Shown here in pieces: positions 1 through 12,820 of a stretch of DNA of 64,000 bases. Source of the DNA: Strongylocentrotus purpuratus (lineage: Eukaryota; Echinodermata; Echinoidea; Camarodonta; Strongylocentrotidae). The position numbers were made by a program, and so were the translations under genes. Under the pieces are notes generated by a model. It saw nothing but the letters and a program-made list of their open reading frames with translations, was not told where the DNA came from and made no database searches. The stretch lies in the NCBI RefSeq assembly GCF_000002235.5, contig NW_022145611.1, positions 20,644,114-20,708,113 on the forward strand, written 5' to 3'. How positions within the stretch are numbered: the stretch's first letter is position 1; each line of letters starts with the position of its first letter.

Positions 1-1261
1 ATTTAGCTTCGGTATCCAGACAGAAAAGACGCACCATACATACAAGCTGCACAATCCAGAATTCAAATGCAAAGTAGTACCTTTAAAGTTTTGTTGAGGT
101 TGATCTGAAATAATGTTCATATTAGAATCAAGCTGTGAAAATAATTGCATTTTCCCTTATGGAACGAGTGGTTCAAGTGACCTATGGCATTGACCTCGTG
201 AACAAAAGCCATATGCAATATCGCACTTTGCAATATGGTATTTTGCAATACTCTGTCTTTTCGATACATAGAAGACTGTTGATATGAATTACGTTTTTAG
301 ATCACGAATACCAGATGGTTTAATGGAATGAGAATGAAGTAGTTCAGAATAGTGGAGTTGAAAATTCAAATCACGAAAAAAATGTCATTTTTAATGGGAA
401 ATAGTATATCAGTGATATCACAGAGACCATTTGTGACAGGGACTTGGTATCATTGTTCAGATGAGAGAAAATGGTGCTATGGTAGTGACTTTAATGGTAC
501 ATTTACAATTAAAGATAATCTGAAAGTTTTAGTGAAAACAGACCATTAGCATGCATTAGATTGAGTGGCACAGAATCGTCTTCGCCTGCATTTAACCCAT
601 TTCCTACTGGAACCGGGTGGCTCCTGTATTAAGCCTATGTGAATGTGAGAATCCAGTATTCAACGGGTTAAATCAATGTCAAACTAGAAATCCCAAAACG
701 ACGTCCTTTCCTTTAATATGCGTTTCACCATTTAGTTGATTATTTCCACTGCTAAAAATGATATACATGTATTCTTTGTTTGAATGTGTCGAAGCAAAGT
801 GTGATTTTCCTTTTGATAAGTTATGATTAGTTCGTTGTGAGTGTCGCCGTGGAAATTAAAGACGCTTTGGCGTGGCCTTGTATTTCATGACGCTCTGGAT
901 AGTGGCGCCACCATTAGCTCTGTTTTCGAGTAATAAACAACAGAAAGTACCAAAGCGCAGACAATAATTAAAGAGTTATTATAAGACTTGACACACAAAA
1001 CTTAACCTCTTGCTTTCTCTGTTTTATCAGTCCGTCATCAGAGAATATGAAGGACATATTTTATCTGCATCTTTCAGGCATATAGATAAAAAAATAAAAA
1101 AACTTTTGAATTGTACATAAATATTCCTGAATGAACGGTAAAACAGATTTGAAGGTTTTTACCAAATAATTATGATGGTCAGTTAAAAATGTTAATGCAC
1201 TTCTATTTTGACTTAATTTTGTTTCATAATAAAGAATAATATGGACCTATTTCCCTTTTTT

Positions 1262-1615
1262 TTAATATCATATCTTACTCGGCGTCTCATTAATTTGAAT
1301 GGGAAGGTCTGCTCATGAAGCGTATAATTGATATTGCGTAATTGCCCAAAGAATAATATTCTAATACTACCTTTAGTGATGGGAGGAAGCACACCAAATT
1401 GAATGTTATACATCTTACAATATTTATTACAATGGAACTATTGACTTTTTATATAATATCTTACTCTGCGTCTCATTAATTTGAAAGGAAGGATCTTGTT
1501 CATGAAACATAGAATTGATATTGCGTAATTGCCCAAAGAATTATAATACTACCTTTAATGCACATGTAACCATCATGATGGGAAAATGTGCACCGCAGTG
1601 AATGTTATACCACTA
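1262..1615. repeat. Diverged tandem duplication, about 186-bp period
   Basis: Two adjacent copies share the phrases 'tcttactc.gcgtctcatt', 'aatttgaa..g.aagg', 'attgatattgcgtaattgcc' and 'gaatgttatac'. The first begins near 1,262 and the second near 1,448. They differ by small indels and substitutions. No coding potential is shared. Confidence 0.7.
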
Positions 1616-1755
1616 ACTATTACGATGGGAGACTTCCACATCATCCACATGAACCCGAAATAGAATTTTCGGAGGACGGAGTCTCGATCATACTTCGTGA
1701 TCATCATGACACCAAGTGAACGCAAATCACTTTCACCGGAAACCATTAAGGGCAT

Positions 1756-2031
1756 TTAACACCCACGTGTCGCATAGTCCAAGACCACATCCAAACACCG
1801 AACATCCTCCTCATCATCTTCTCTCATCGTCGACTTCAAGTATCTTGTCACGTTGATGACTTGAAGGACGGAGCGGAGGTTGACCGCGGAACAAAGCAAA
1901 ATGTTAGCCATCGAATGCAGACGACACGTAAACAATATGTGACACGCGTGGCGAGCGCGGTCACGTTCTATAGAATGGAAGTATTGGTAAGACGAAATAG
2001 CTGCCCATGAAGTCATTTTGTACATAAAGAA
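1756..2031 (-). pseudogene. Possible eroded coding segment, unrecognised
   Basis: On the minus strand an 89-codon frame runs with a GC content clearly above its AT-rich surroundings. It contains a plausible protein-like stretch (MANILLCSAVNLRSVLQ, then an acidic REDDEED patch) before a stop. I do not recognise the family. The frame downstream is also open for 60 codons but shifted. It could be a gene fragment, an old transposon piece or chance. Confidence 0.2.
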
Positions 2032-2229
2032 GATGGTCGGTCCATCTTAATGTGAATGATCAATCTATTTATACCATTTATTCAACTTTAATTCATTCAA
2101 GTATTAAAACTCGGCATGGCTTGGAAGGTAGATTATTAGACATTTGCACAGCGTATTATACTTACATGCACGCAAGGTGCTCCGTCTAAAACTAGGCTAC
2201 CGATTTCGGTGCTCACAGCATAGAAAGAA

Positions 2230-2305
2230 AATTGTCCGGCTGGTACCTGGGTGAAGAGTAGCAAATGTAGATTAGGGTCTTGCCAAAGCACGCTACAATG
2301 CGTTG
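2230..2305 (-). repeat. SINE-body fragment
   Basis: Read on the minus strand this matches the body of the SINE at 52.7-52.9 kb. The shared words are 'gctttggca', 'taatctacatttg' and 'acccaggt', in the same order and spacing. The tRNA-like head is not evident, so this looks like a truncated copy. Confidence 0.45.
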
Positions 2306-5204
2306 CATAGCAAATGTATGCCAAAATTACTTAGTTACATCATGCAGAGCAACGTCCACCAAAATGATGCGGTGTAAGTAAGATTAAGATATCTGTACTG
2401 TGATAGTGTGAAGGCCCACCCCCCCCCCCAAGTTTGTTGATGGAATACACTGAAAACGTAAAGGTAAAATATCCACATCATAGGCAAATTTCTCCAACTG
2501 TCTTTTGAGCTTAATCATCTGATATTTCTTTGATCAAAGCTCAGTGATTAACGACCTTGAATATTTGTTACTTTTAAAGAAATATCAACTTCTTAATGAG
2601 TCAAGCTCTCGGCTGCTCATCAATTTTTTGAAGGCAGATGACTCACAAAGTTTTATATTTCAGTCAGTGGTAGCGTTCCACATCAGAAAAATAATGACTT
2701 ATCCAGGTACTCTGATCTATCCGTCAAATTAGAAATAGAGAAATCATTCACTTTGAAGTAGGAGTGAATGATTAATGTTCTTAGATAATTTTCCACATGA
2801 CCTTTCATTGCGGTTTTAATTCAAAGCGGTCGTCATTTTGTGTAGGCGTTTCAGAACGTCTGTTTTTGTCGTCATTTCGGTTTGATACTCTACGGTATAA
2901 TAATAGAGTTATATTTGTCTACTTGTAAAGCCAGAATTCTTTATTCCTTAAATTCAGTTTCTTTTATTATGCAATATTTTTACCATTAAACCAAAATAGT
3001 CATGGTTTCCTGTACTGGATAATGATTTATGAAAATGATATTTATTTTTAACTGCGCATGTTAGCCTATATTTGAAACGCAAAACTCACATTTTTCGTCC
3101 CCATGATAATACGAGAAAACTGTTTCGTGATATTAATTGTCCTGTTTTACGCTTTTTTAAATGCTATGTCAAATCATGTTTATGATTTCATATTATATTT
3201 GTCAGTAGATTCGAACGTATAGAGAGGAGTCAAGAACCTTACTTTTCTTTGTGTATTTATTTGTTTTTTGTTGCTTGCTTGCTTGCTAGTCAACGATTTG
3301 GGGGCAGACATCCAAAATCCTGAAGATAAACGAATCGTCAGGATGCTCCCCCCCCCCCCCATTGACCAACAAATCCTGGAGCCGCCTCTGCCTTTAGATC
3401 AACATTATGGTATGTTGTTGACGAGGCTGTTTCATTTCCGATGTTTAAATGCACATCAATCAACAAAGAAAGAAAGCGGTGTGTGGAGGAGCTCTGCATT
3501 CTCTCACGAAGCAACTTCGGAGCATATGTGTTTATGACAGTATACGTGATTGAGGTGGCGTAAAATTGGCCCGTTTTGAGAGGAAATTCGTGGATAATTT
3601 CAGCAGAGACGGAGCGTGGAGGGGGGGGGGAGGGGATGGTGGCACAAGTCAGGGAAAAACCGTTGACAATCAAGCAAATAAGCAGCGAGAAAGAAAAACA
3701 AATTAAAGGGTGACACAGTAATTTCATGTACGTTTTCATTCCAAAATTTGTTGTAAGGGAGGGGTGTTCCCTTACCCCCCTCCCTCTTGGATCCGCCAAC
3801 ATGAACATGAACGGGATAAATGACGGCGGCTCAACATAACGGCTGTTTAGTGCTTGATATAACCTTTTGACCCGACTCATTCACTACCAGACGTCATTTC
3901 TAGAAAAATTGCCCCCGAGACCCAACGCTAAAAACCGCACACAAAAACATATTTTTTAAGATGGTCCTCTATTTTTCTTCTTCTACTTCATTATCAACAT
4001 AATCGTTTTTCCCTTCTCCTCCTTCCTCTTTTTTTTCTTCATCACCATCTCCTTTTTCTTCTTCTTTTTCTTCTACTTTTGTTCTTGTTCTTCTTCTTAT
4101 CCCCTCCTCTTCCTCCTCCTCCCCTGCTTCTTCCGGTCTTGAGTGGTATGATCAACTTCTAATCAACTTCTTCCCGTTGGTATCGTGCTAATTCCTTGAG
4201 AGAACACCTGGGATTTGATTACTCAATATGATTTCCATGTCTTCGTAATGTTTTTGATAAACGTGTGTGGTACTCGAATGTTCTAATGTGATACCTATAT
4301 TTACTACACCCCCCCCCCCTCTCACCTCAGCATGCGGCATAATGTCGTATCTAGCGTAAGCTGGAGATGTCATTAGACCTCTTACCAGGGCATGTGAGTT
4401 AAAGTCTCACCTCCCTGCTCTTACGAAGCTTTTGTTGAAAGTCAGCACTTGGGGAGGGGGCTCCATCTGCATGTGGAGTATTCTGCCCCTCTCGTCTATC
4501 AAGCTAGGATACGCCTCTGTGGGCGCGCGGAGGGGGGGGGGGGGGTCTCACAGTTAGGCCTATACATATTCAAGATCATACGTCATTTATACAGTCTACA
4601 TTGTTTTATTTCTGGTATTTTGCATTAAATATATATCCTCTTCAAGCATTGGCCTACCTTCAGTCAATCGTTTCAGGTTTCAAATTTAAACAAAAATTTC
4701 AATTAACTCTGCCATCTGCCATCTTTAGCATGATTTTAAGCATTTCAGTGTTATCTTCTGAAGATAGGAAACATACACCGGTTCGACCGAAACCTCTCCC
4801 CCCCCCCCCCCCTACCCACACACTCACACACACACCTTACTTCTCTCATGGTGACCACCCCATCTACACCACTCGAAGATCAAAGAACTCTCAATGGAGT
4901 TTTGATGGGTAAGGCATAAACGACAACCGGAAAGGAGTCGCGCGTGCCTGCGTTCCCCGACCAAGCCTGCTCAATTATTCTCCGCCCACTCCATGTCGGC
5001 ATGGAATAGAGGATCGGTTTTAGATGAGGGGATGTGGTTTAAATGCCGTCACTGGTATAAGGAGGAGTTTGAATCATCTGATGATGAATAACTTTAATTG
5101 ACTCCACCGAAAACAATAATGGTTGTAGATTAGCAACCACTGGACCTATAGTTTAAGTCCTATCCGAGGTACTTGTCAACTAAGAACAGTCATAAATGCT
5201 AAAG

Positions 5205-5292
5205 GGCACTAAGTCTATAGTGTTTCGACTTCGGTTCGAACCCAGGACTCCTCAGTCCAGAGGCCGGTGGTCTACCACTAAGGCACTGCGTA
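5205..5292 (-). repeat. tRNA-like SINE head
   Basis: On the minus strand the segment reads like a tRNA. An A-box-like stretch ('ccttagtggtagaccac') is followed about 35 bases later by a good B-box ('gggttcgaaccg'). The acceptor ends do not pair, so I treat it as the head of a SINE rather than a functional tRNA gene. Confidence 0.4.
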
Positions 5293-6399
5293 TCCTACTT
5301 ACAGAGTCCCTTTTGAAAAGCACCAGACGCCACACAAGATTAGATAAGCTGTCCAAATGGTCTTCAAATTCTTCATTTTCTTTAAAAATATCACGTTGGT
5401 CTGACGTAGGCCTACTCTGAATTTTGGCTACAATATTTTGAAGCTTTTATATCAAGAACATAAATTAGATGTATTACAAAGACTAATTTATTTATTTTTA
5501 ATTCCAGACTTAAGTAGCTCCTGCTGGTAACTCTTTGTTGTATAATTGGGGTTTCTGAAGGGGGTCAGTTATGCCCCACCTCCTAAAATTCCCACTTTCA
5601 CTGTCAAACATGGCGATATGTTTTCTATATATATAATATGATGTTACAGGACGGTAAAGAAGACATGGGAGGATCCTCGTAATGAAGCATTTTTTTTTAT
5701 CTCGACTAGCATGCTTACCTTACACAGCCCTCGGTTGAAAAATACTAAAATTTTAGGAAAAGAAAGACCACTCATTTCACTCAATATATTCCGGTTTATT
5801 ATGTCTTATTGACTTTCTCGCTTTTCATCCCCGACGCTGCTGAATATATTTTTGTTGGCACCGCTGATGTAATGACAAAATTTTCTTTTGTTTTCCAGAA
5901 GTTAAAAACAAGCAGGAAATTGAATTCCTCTCAGCGGGGGCCGTTTTTCTATTTCACTCAAGTCAATAAAAGAACGAAGGAATTTGGATTGGTTCTTTGT
6001 GAACTTGTGAATCGCAGTGAGGTGTCCTGCAAAATATAGTGCCGGTAATGGAAGCCCCCCCCCCCCCCCCCCCCACTGTGAGAGCACGGATAGGGTCTGT
6101 GATATTAGTATATATTACTACAGTGTGTCTACATCACGTGGGATGCCCAGGTGTACGGGCGGCGATCACGGAGGGACGGGTCACGTCCCCCTCAACTTTT
6201 TTTTAGGGGGATCGTATCCCCCCCCCCCCCCGTAAAATTTGAAAAAGTGCAACAACAAAAATGTATAGCAAATACTGACTAAAGACTGCAACACACTTTT
6301 AGGCTCTGGAGGGCCCAAGAATGCAGCGTTTAGACTAATCAAAATGCAAAAAATTCTCGTTCGGTCGCTACGCTCCCTCGCATAATATCCTTCGAAATG

Positions 6400-6672
6400 T
6401 ACTACTACTACTACTACTAATAATAATCTCTTAAAGTGCACTCCAAATCTTATTAAGTTAAACCGAAAATGGAAATTCTTTTTGCCCAATTGATCGTGAG
6501 CCCGGCAGCCACTGAGCAGCGCCAGATCGACGTTGCTCTATCCCTTATTGTTGAACGCCAAACAAGGTAGCAGCAACCCCCGTCTTTTAACGTCTTTTGG
6601 TATGACGCGGCCGGGGTTCGAACCCACGACCTCCCGGTTGTAAATATTGTAGAAACTCTGACCAACGGAATA
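6400..6672 (-). repeat. tRNA-derived SINE, copy A
   Basis: Read on the minus strand: a tRNA-like head with the B-box 'gggttcgaacccc', a unique body, and a 3' tail running into a trinucleotide repeat (TTA/TAG)n at 6,400-6,427. The body and tail are nearly identical to the copy at 63.4-63.65 kb, for example the shared words 'gcccggcagccactgagcag' and 'cccttattgttgaacgcc'. The 5' head outside the B-box differs between the two copies. A poly-C run adjoins the head end. Confidence 0.75.
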
Positions 6673-9600
6673 CAGATTTTTTTCGTCGCATTTTGTCCCC
6701 CCCCCCCCCCCCGGTTATGAACTTGAGAAATCGCCGCCCCTGCCCAGGTGGATTTCGTCATTGCGTCCCGCCCCCCCCCCCCCACCCTGGTGGAGAGAGG
6801 GAATTCTGGTTATAATAACTTAAATACACTTACTCCTCCAACGACACCCCCCCCCCCCCCGCCGCTCCCCGCCGTTTATCTGTTTATCGGTCTCTGGATA
6901 CGCCAATGGATTCAGTTCAGAAAGTTTTATGATTAGATTTTTCTCACTAAGATAAACACTCAAAGGGAGATGAAATAAAGGTCAAAGCATATAGTATAGC
7001 GTAAAATCGAAAATAATATCCGGCAACCATCACTAATCGTTACATTGATAGTCAATCACGATAAATACAGCCCTGCAAACGATTGTCGAGAAAGGAAAAA
7101 TAAAATGATCGCTTGCAATTCCGTGGCGGGAAACTTGTTAAGATATTGGTGTGAATGTTTAATAATAGTTTTCAGAGGTTACCGCCAGTTTGTGGTTATA
7201 TATTACGTTCGGAATTTTTTTTTTTTACAGCTGAGTTTTTACTTGATTACCATCATATCATGCATCATATAAATGGAACGAGAAAAATACTGTAGCTTAT
7301 GAACCGACCGCAATAAGGAAAGAAGGTGTGTAAAAACAATTTAGCCGATTGATGTGGTTCGCTAAAGAACTGCAAATGTAATTCACGACCAAGGTAATCT
7401 CGAATTACTTTATCAGCATTGCGTTGATCACAATGGGAAAGGAGCGCACTACGTCTAGATAGAAACCCATTTGATCAGTGGAAAGAATAGGACAGCTTTC
7501 TCAAGATAACACGTCAAGTTGTATATCTTGTCACCATTTTTTATCAAATATTTTAATACTTTGATAATTGAAAATTAAAGAAAGGCAGCAAACAACCTAT
7601 CATCGGCTTGCCAACCAAGGAAAATGAGAAATGAATGGATTGAAAAATGGACTAGAAAAGAAACGACACCTTCACAAACTGTTTTGTTCTTATTCGCAGA
7701 AAACAAAATTTCATGAGCCTACTATTAATATCATATCGGCTGGATGGCTTTTCTCTGAAACAGCTCTGTTGGTCCAAGGGGCCCGTATGACGAGGTTATC
7801 TAAATTATACCAAATAAAAACAGTCATAAATAGAAGGACATCACTCTAGGGTTCATTACACCTTATAATATATCTATGTGTTATGACAATCTGTTCCGAT
7901 CTTGGAAAATCGGCTTGAGCATGTTGGATTTATCGGCTCTCGCCACACATTTGTATCAAGCACGAACTATTCGTCGAAGTTAACGAGGTTAATCATTTCT
8001 ATTTTCGGTTCAACCCCAGCCATCCATACAAATTACCAGGAACTATAAATATCCGTCTACGGTCTCTGTCGGGTGCAATGATGTCGCACTGTCCCGTCGT
8101 TTACTGGTATGCCAGAAATGGGGCATGCCGTGGTCACTCTTTCTCTGTGGGCTTGCGTCTTTGATAAATAAGATTCCTTTACGAAATAAAAATGATAAAG
8201 AAAAAATGGTAGGCGTCAACTGGAGTCATAATATTATAAGTCTTGATTAGAATAGTTTTCTGATTTATATTATATTTCAAAAAATGAGGAAAAAGTAAAT
8301 TGACGTGCCATGGTCAATACATGGAGTATTAGCTTTCTTCATGTGTGGGCTACTTTCATGTTTGTACTTATGTATGATTTCCATGGAAATTGAATTGAGT
8401 TGCGTAAATTAAAAAAGATGAAAACTATACGGGTAGCCGTTCTTATAATTATGTAATTATAATTGGGTCAGTCATTTGCACGATATGTTCTTTGATTGCA
8501 ATCCATTTTTTTTTTAAATACTACAAGTAGGCCTATTATTTTACATCAATTTGTTCTTTTTTCACATCATTTTCGTGTAAGAGCTGATTGGTACCAATAA
8601 AGCTCGGTATTGATTAATATCCCAAAATCAGATAAATGACCCCACAAAGAAATAAATAATGTCGGTAAATAGCTGTCCCATCTGCCCTTGTCTGCGGCGT
8701 CGGATACCCGCAGGCCTGGATACAGTATAAGCTAGAGATGATCCTGGCACGTTGAACCAAGGTATGGATACAACAAGATGTCTGTGTTGGTACTTGAAAG
8801 GCCATCAGTCTTGGCTTCTTCGACACGCCAGTGACTCTCATTTTTTTAGAGAAACTTATTTATTTACAATTACACGGGCAATCCAACCCATGCCTGATGA
8901 ATAAATAAATCAATCAACAACAACAAAAATGCGAAATCACGAACGTTATTCGTGACTATCCGAATAATGTGCAAGGCTTTCTTGATTATTCAACACGGTT
9001 TATTAATTGATAAGAAAATCCTTCTCGGCGTGTTGGCCAAATTTGCAAATTTTTCTTTCTTTTACTGGAATGATAACATGATATTGATCACAAAGGTACA
9101 TGGAATCATATTTATTTATAGTCGGGAATAATATTGGAAACATAACTGGAATAAAGTAAAATGCTTTATATTCAAACACTATAGTCATACTATTAGAATG
9201 TGTAATAAACATAATAATATCATTATGATATTGAGGCCATGATGTAACGTATATATGCTAGTCTAATGACTTCATTCTTTTGCACATTTTGCAGTTTATC
9301 CCTTTTTTTTAAAAGTTGCTTTCCCTCAAAATTCACAACTATACCTTTGACTGGTGTAGTTTCATATCTTACGCTGATCCGGTGGTTAATCTGAATAATA
9401 GCTATATCTTGACAAATACGTATCATGGCAAAATTCCAATATAATATACTCTGTATTTTAATGAAGATTGCGCTGTCTTTCAAGGTTAGGAGTAGTGTAT
9501 TTTCACTGCCTGGTTCGTCGTTTTGCGTCGTTGACAAATTATGAAGTTTTTTTTCTTCTTCTTCTGCCGCCCAAAGCTGTGAACTTTTCTCCGCGTCAAG

Positions 9601-10365
9601 TTCATGGGGTAGTGCCAGTGTGCCACGCCCACGCCTTAACCCTGGCCCCCTCGGCATGTACCCCTAAATTAGCCCTGATTGGCCCTGTAAATGCCAACAA
9701 AAGCATCTAGACTTCAACAAAGCTAATCGAATCAATTTGGGTGTAATCCGCATCACAAGGGGGGTCGCGATCCCTGGTCTTCAGCCAAACTCTTCCACAG
9801 ATGCATGCCCCGCGAACTCAAGTTTGGAACATGTTCGTCACCGACCGCGGGACTGTCTAATTCGAATCACCTGGATAATGCGGCCAAGTGAAAATACGGA
9901 TCGGATTCTAGACCGAGGGAGAATGGTTGCATGTGTGTGTATTGAATTGACCAAATGTTTGGAGAAGGCGTTCTAATATTATAATGAAGGGAAAATGTCG
10001 AAACCAGACAGCAATGGTTATGTCCATTGAGCAACAACCACAACTGCAGCTTTATGTTGTTATGATATCGAGAGTCAAGTTGTTCAGAAAAAAATTAGAA
10101 ATTTCTCTTAAATACATAGACCTGTAATTTCTTGCACAGTCATCATTCCATTTAGATTTTAAAACCTATTCCATGCCCATGCCTTTAGTTAACAGGTCTG
10201 ACTGCTGGGCGGGAAACTGGTCCAATTGAAGTTTCTGTAGATTAAAATGAAATCAAAATCTGCAGGGGCTACAACTTCCAGCCAAATCCTTTGATCATAA
10301 AATATATGAGGTGGTGGAGGTTGGGACCGCAGCCCCGAAAATTTTGAAATTACCATAAATAATCA

Positions 10366-10530
10366 CCTCATATTCGGGCCGCGAGATGATCTATTGTTCT
10401 TATATGATTATTATCTACGGTATTTTGAAGACATATTTCACTATTACCTCATATTCGAGTAGAGAGATGATCCATTGTTTTCATTTGATTATTATCTATT
10501 GCATTTTAAAGACATTATTACAATGTCACT
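10366..10530. repeat. Tandem duplication, 81-bp period
   Basis: Two head-to-tail copies begin with 'cctcatattcg', continue with 'gagatgatc.attgtt' and 'gattattatct' and end with 'cactatta'. They are diverged by scattered substitutions. No gene is associated. Confidence 0.7.
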
Positions 10531-10629
10531 ATTACAAAGTTTTTTTTTTTTTTAAATCAAGTATAGAAACAGGAAAAATACAAACTGTGTATAAGAAACA
10601 ATAGCCCCCACCCGCCCCCGGTCGAGAAC

Positions 10630-10712
10630 CTGTGTTCAGGGCACGGGCGTATGGCCGCCGCCCCCCTCCCCAATTATGAACAAGTGCCCATACGCCTGTG
10701 CCCTGGCTGAAC
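10630..10712. repeat. Small hairpin element with poly-C core
   Basis: The arms 'cagggcacgggcgtatgg' and 'ccatacgcctgtgccctgg' are inverted copies with one mismatch and one extra base, and 'gttcag'/'ctgaac' extends the pairing. The loop contains C-rich sequence. It looks like a deleted derivative of the CAGGG-ended MITEs found elsewhere in the window. No clear target-site duplication is visible. Confidence 0.5.
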
Positions 10713-10739
10713 CCATGGTTCCCGGATGTATACAGTAAT

Positions 10740-10978
10740 GGTGTTTACATCCCAAACCCAAGAAGCTTGACGTGATGACAGGGGCCCGCCATGCTTGACT
10801 GGGTCCTTGAGACATGGACGGATGTACCCTGAATCAAGGGATTACTTCAGACCAAGGATTCATAGTATTCCTTGACCCAGCATCTTCTCTTGATGTTGTT
10901 GACAACCTCGCACATGGATGGATGGCGAAGAGTAAAGAGCCCAGATTCATGGCCTAATTCATGACGAAAGCGAGGACT
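10740..10978 (-). pseudogene. Possible coding remnant, unrecognised
   Basis: On the minus strand a frame starting at about 10,978 reads SPRFRHELGHESGLFTLRHP, then SMCEVVNNIKRRCWVKEYYE. It meets an in-frame TGA, continues, and ends at a TAA near the left end. Residue composition and the continuity of the first 40 codons look protein-like, and GC is above the neighbours. I do not recognise the family. There is no start codon or splice framework, so it is probably a decayed gene piece or retrocopy. Confidence 0.3.
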
Positions 10979-12820
10979 CTTTAAGAACATGATCTTATTA
11001 TGTTACTATTTCTGATTGAATTATATACCCGTGTATTCTCTATGTTCTGATACGATGGATGTTAATGCATTATTGTTTTTGTTTTTTAATGTAAAGAAAA
11101 TTAAGCTAGTTATTATGCGCTATAATCAATTTCCGTTATTATTATTATTATTACTTATACCGCGCTTTTCCCATGAGGCCCAAAACGCTGACAATAAATT
11201 CTTTAAACAAAAATACATATAGTAAGAAGGAAAAAAATCTTAAAACTACAATCTGCAAAAAAGAAGAAGAGTGTTTTCTAGGCCTTTCTGAAGGTAATAA
11301 CTGATGAAGACTTTCTAATTCTAAGTAATAGATCATTCCCGTATTTTGAAATAGATACAGTAAATTATTATTGTTATGATGATATAAAAAGCATATTCGT
11401 TTTTTACACAAGATATCTTGTTTTCGGAAGAGCAGGATTAGAAATGTTGTAACAAATAAAGATATTGACCGATCAGATTCAGTAATATGTGTTTACTATT
11501 AGCAGTATGACTAAGTACATCTTCAAGTGGTTTGGTTTTTTTTTTCACCACGTAACTTATAAGACCATAATAGACGAGGCTTTCTTTCTTTCTTCCTTCC
11601 TTCCTTCTTTGTATTGTTTTGAATACAATTAATTTAGGCAATTTTACTTAATTGTGAATACGTTAACTTTAAAAACTAATAATGAATAACGTATTAGTAG
11701 AAACGTTCATGATTCATCTAATTAAGTCAGATGGATAACTTTACTTTGCCTTTTCTAGAACCCGCTGATATAGGCCTAAAGTAGTTCAAATAGGCAACGG
11801 TTGATACCATTATTTTACCATTATAATTAGGATGAAACCACATTGCAATGCAAACTTAATTGAATGCGAATTTTAAGTGAGTTGTGATCTTGCAGAGTGT
11901 TTGGAATTAACTAATAGGCCTACAGACCGCAGAAAGCCACCGAACAAAAATCGAAATTATTGAATGAGCATTTTGCATGAATTTATGACTCGAGCTCGCG
12001 CTCACTGACTTTTCGCGCCCAGATTATTAGCTCCTTAAACATTGCATTATCGATAGCGCATAATGGCATTGCCGTCTGCCGTCGGCGAGGCGGAACGCGG
12101 GAATGTGAGGTTTGAAGACAGCGTTCAAGGCTGCTCGAGCTGGCCAACCATGACGTGGTCGATGGCAGAAAGTCAATCACATCATTCTGATTCACTTGGT
12201 CTTGCGGATGCGTTCGCGATGGAGGAAGTATAGAGGAGGGTTAGCATTACCCTCATGATAATAAAGATGCGTATTAATAACGCCACTTAAACTTAAAGAG
12301 AAGGATGAGTGCTAGGGAGAGGTGAAAAATAATTTTTGAGCGTTATCATTGTAATTATGCAAGTGTGGAAAAACATCAGAGAAAAAATGTTCCATGAAAA
12401 GCATGGCCTTCAAACGCCTTACAAAGGCGTTATTGGTTTATGCCCTTCTCTCCCGGTCCTGCACCCCTCCCCTTTCTCCACCTCAACCACCACCCGCCAT
12501 AACCAACACTGTTACAACATCCGATCGTATTAGTTTCGCTGGGAAAATAGATTAATCAAAAGAAATTTTTATTCTGATTTATAAAGAGGACTAATCAAAA
12601 TAATTTATACTGTTGATGATATTTTGCTCAATATAATTATAATGATAGTGAAGTCATTAAAGCTAACGTTCTTAGTTTCCAGAGTCATTTAATTTTTCTC
12701 TTACGTTTCTTCAATACCCCCTTTTTTCTCTCCTCTCTATCATTTATTTCTTTCCTCTCTCTCTCTCTCTTTCCCTTTCTCTCTTTCCACCTTTAACCAT
12801 TGGTCTGTCCATCTATGCAG

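Larger units (their letters stand above)
1..12820. other. Left flank with no supportable gene
   Basis: I find no exon chain here that joins in frame to the surface-protein gene starting at 12,821. Open frames are short, mostly overlap poly-C/poly-G runs or simple repeats, and show no family signature. The stretch holds a 186-bp tandem duplication near 1.26-1.62 kb, several SINE-like segments, runs of C or G at about 2.42, 3.35, 3.62, 4.31, 4.53, 4.80, 6.06, 6.22, 6.70, 6.77 and 6.85 kb, an 81-bp tandem repeat near 10.37 kb and two eroded coding-like segments. The 5' exons of the surface-protein gene, including the signal peptide, could lie here or further left. I could not recognise them. Confidence 0.6.

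Noticed and set aside
3338..3880. A 180-codon minus-strand open frame
   Set aside because: It runs through poly-C/poly-G runs and a MITE-like 'ggatccgcc' end. It shows no domain and has low-complexity glycine and proline runs.
9223..9657. A 144-codon minus-strand frame with a glutamate run
   Set aside because: Low-complexity part encoded by a TTC repeat, no family signature, overlaps another open frame on the opposite strand.
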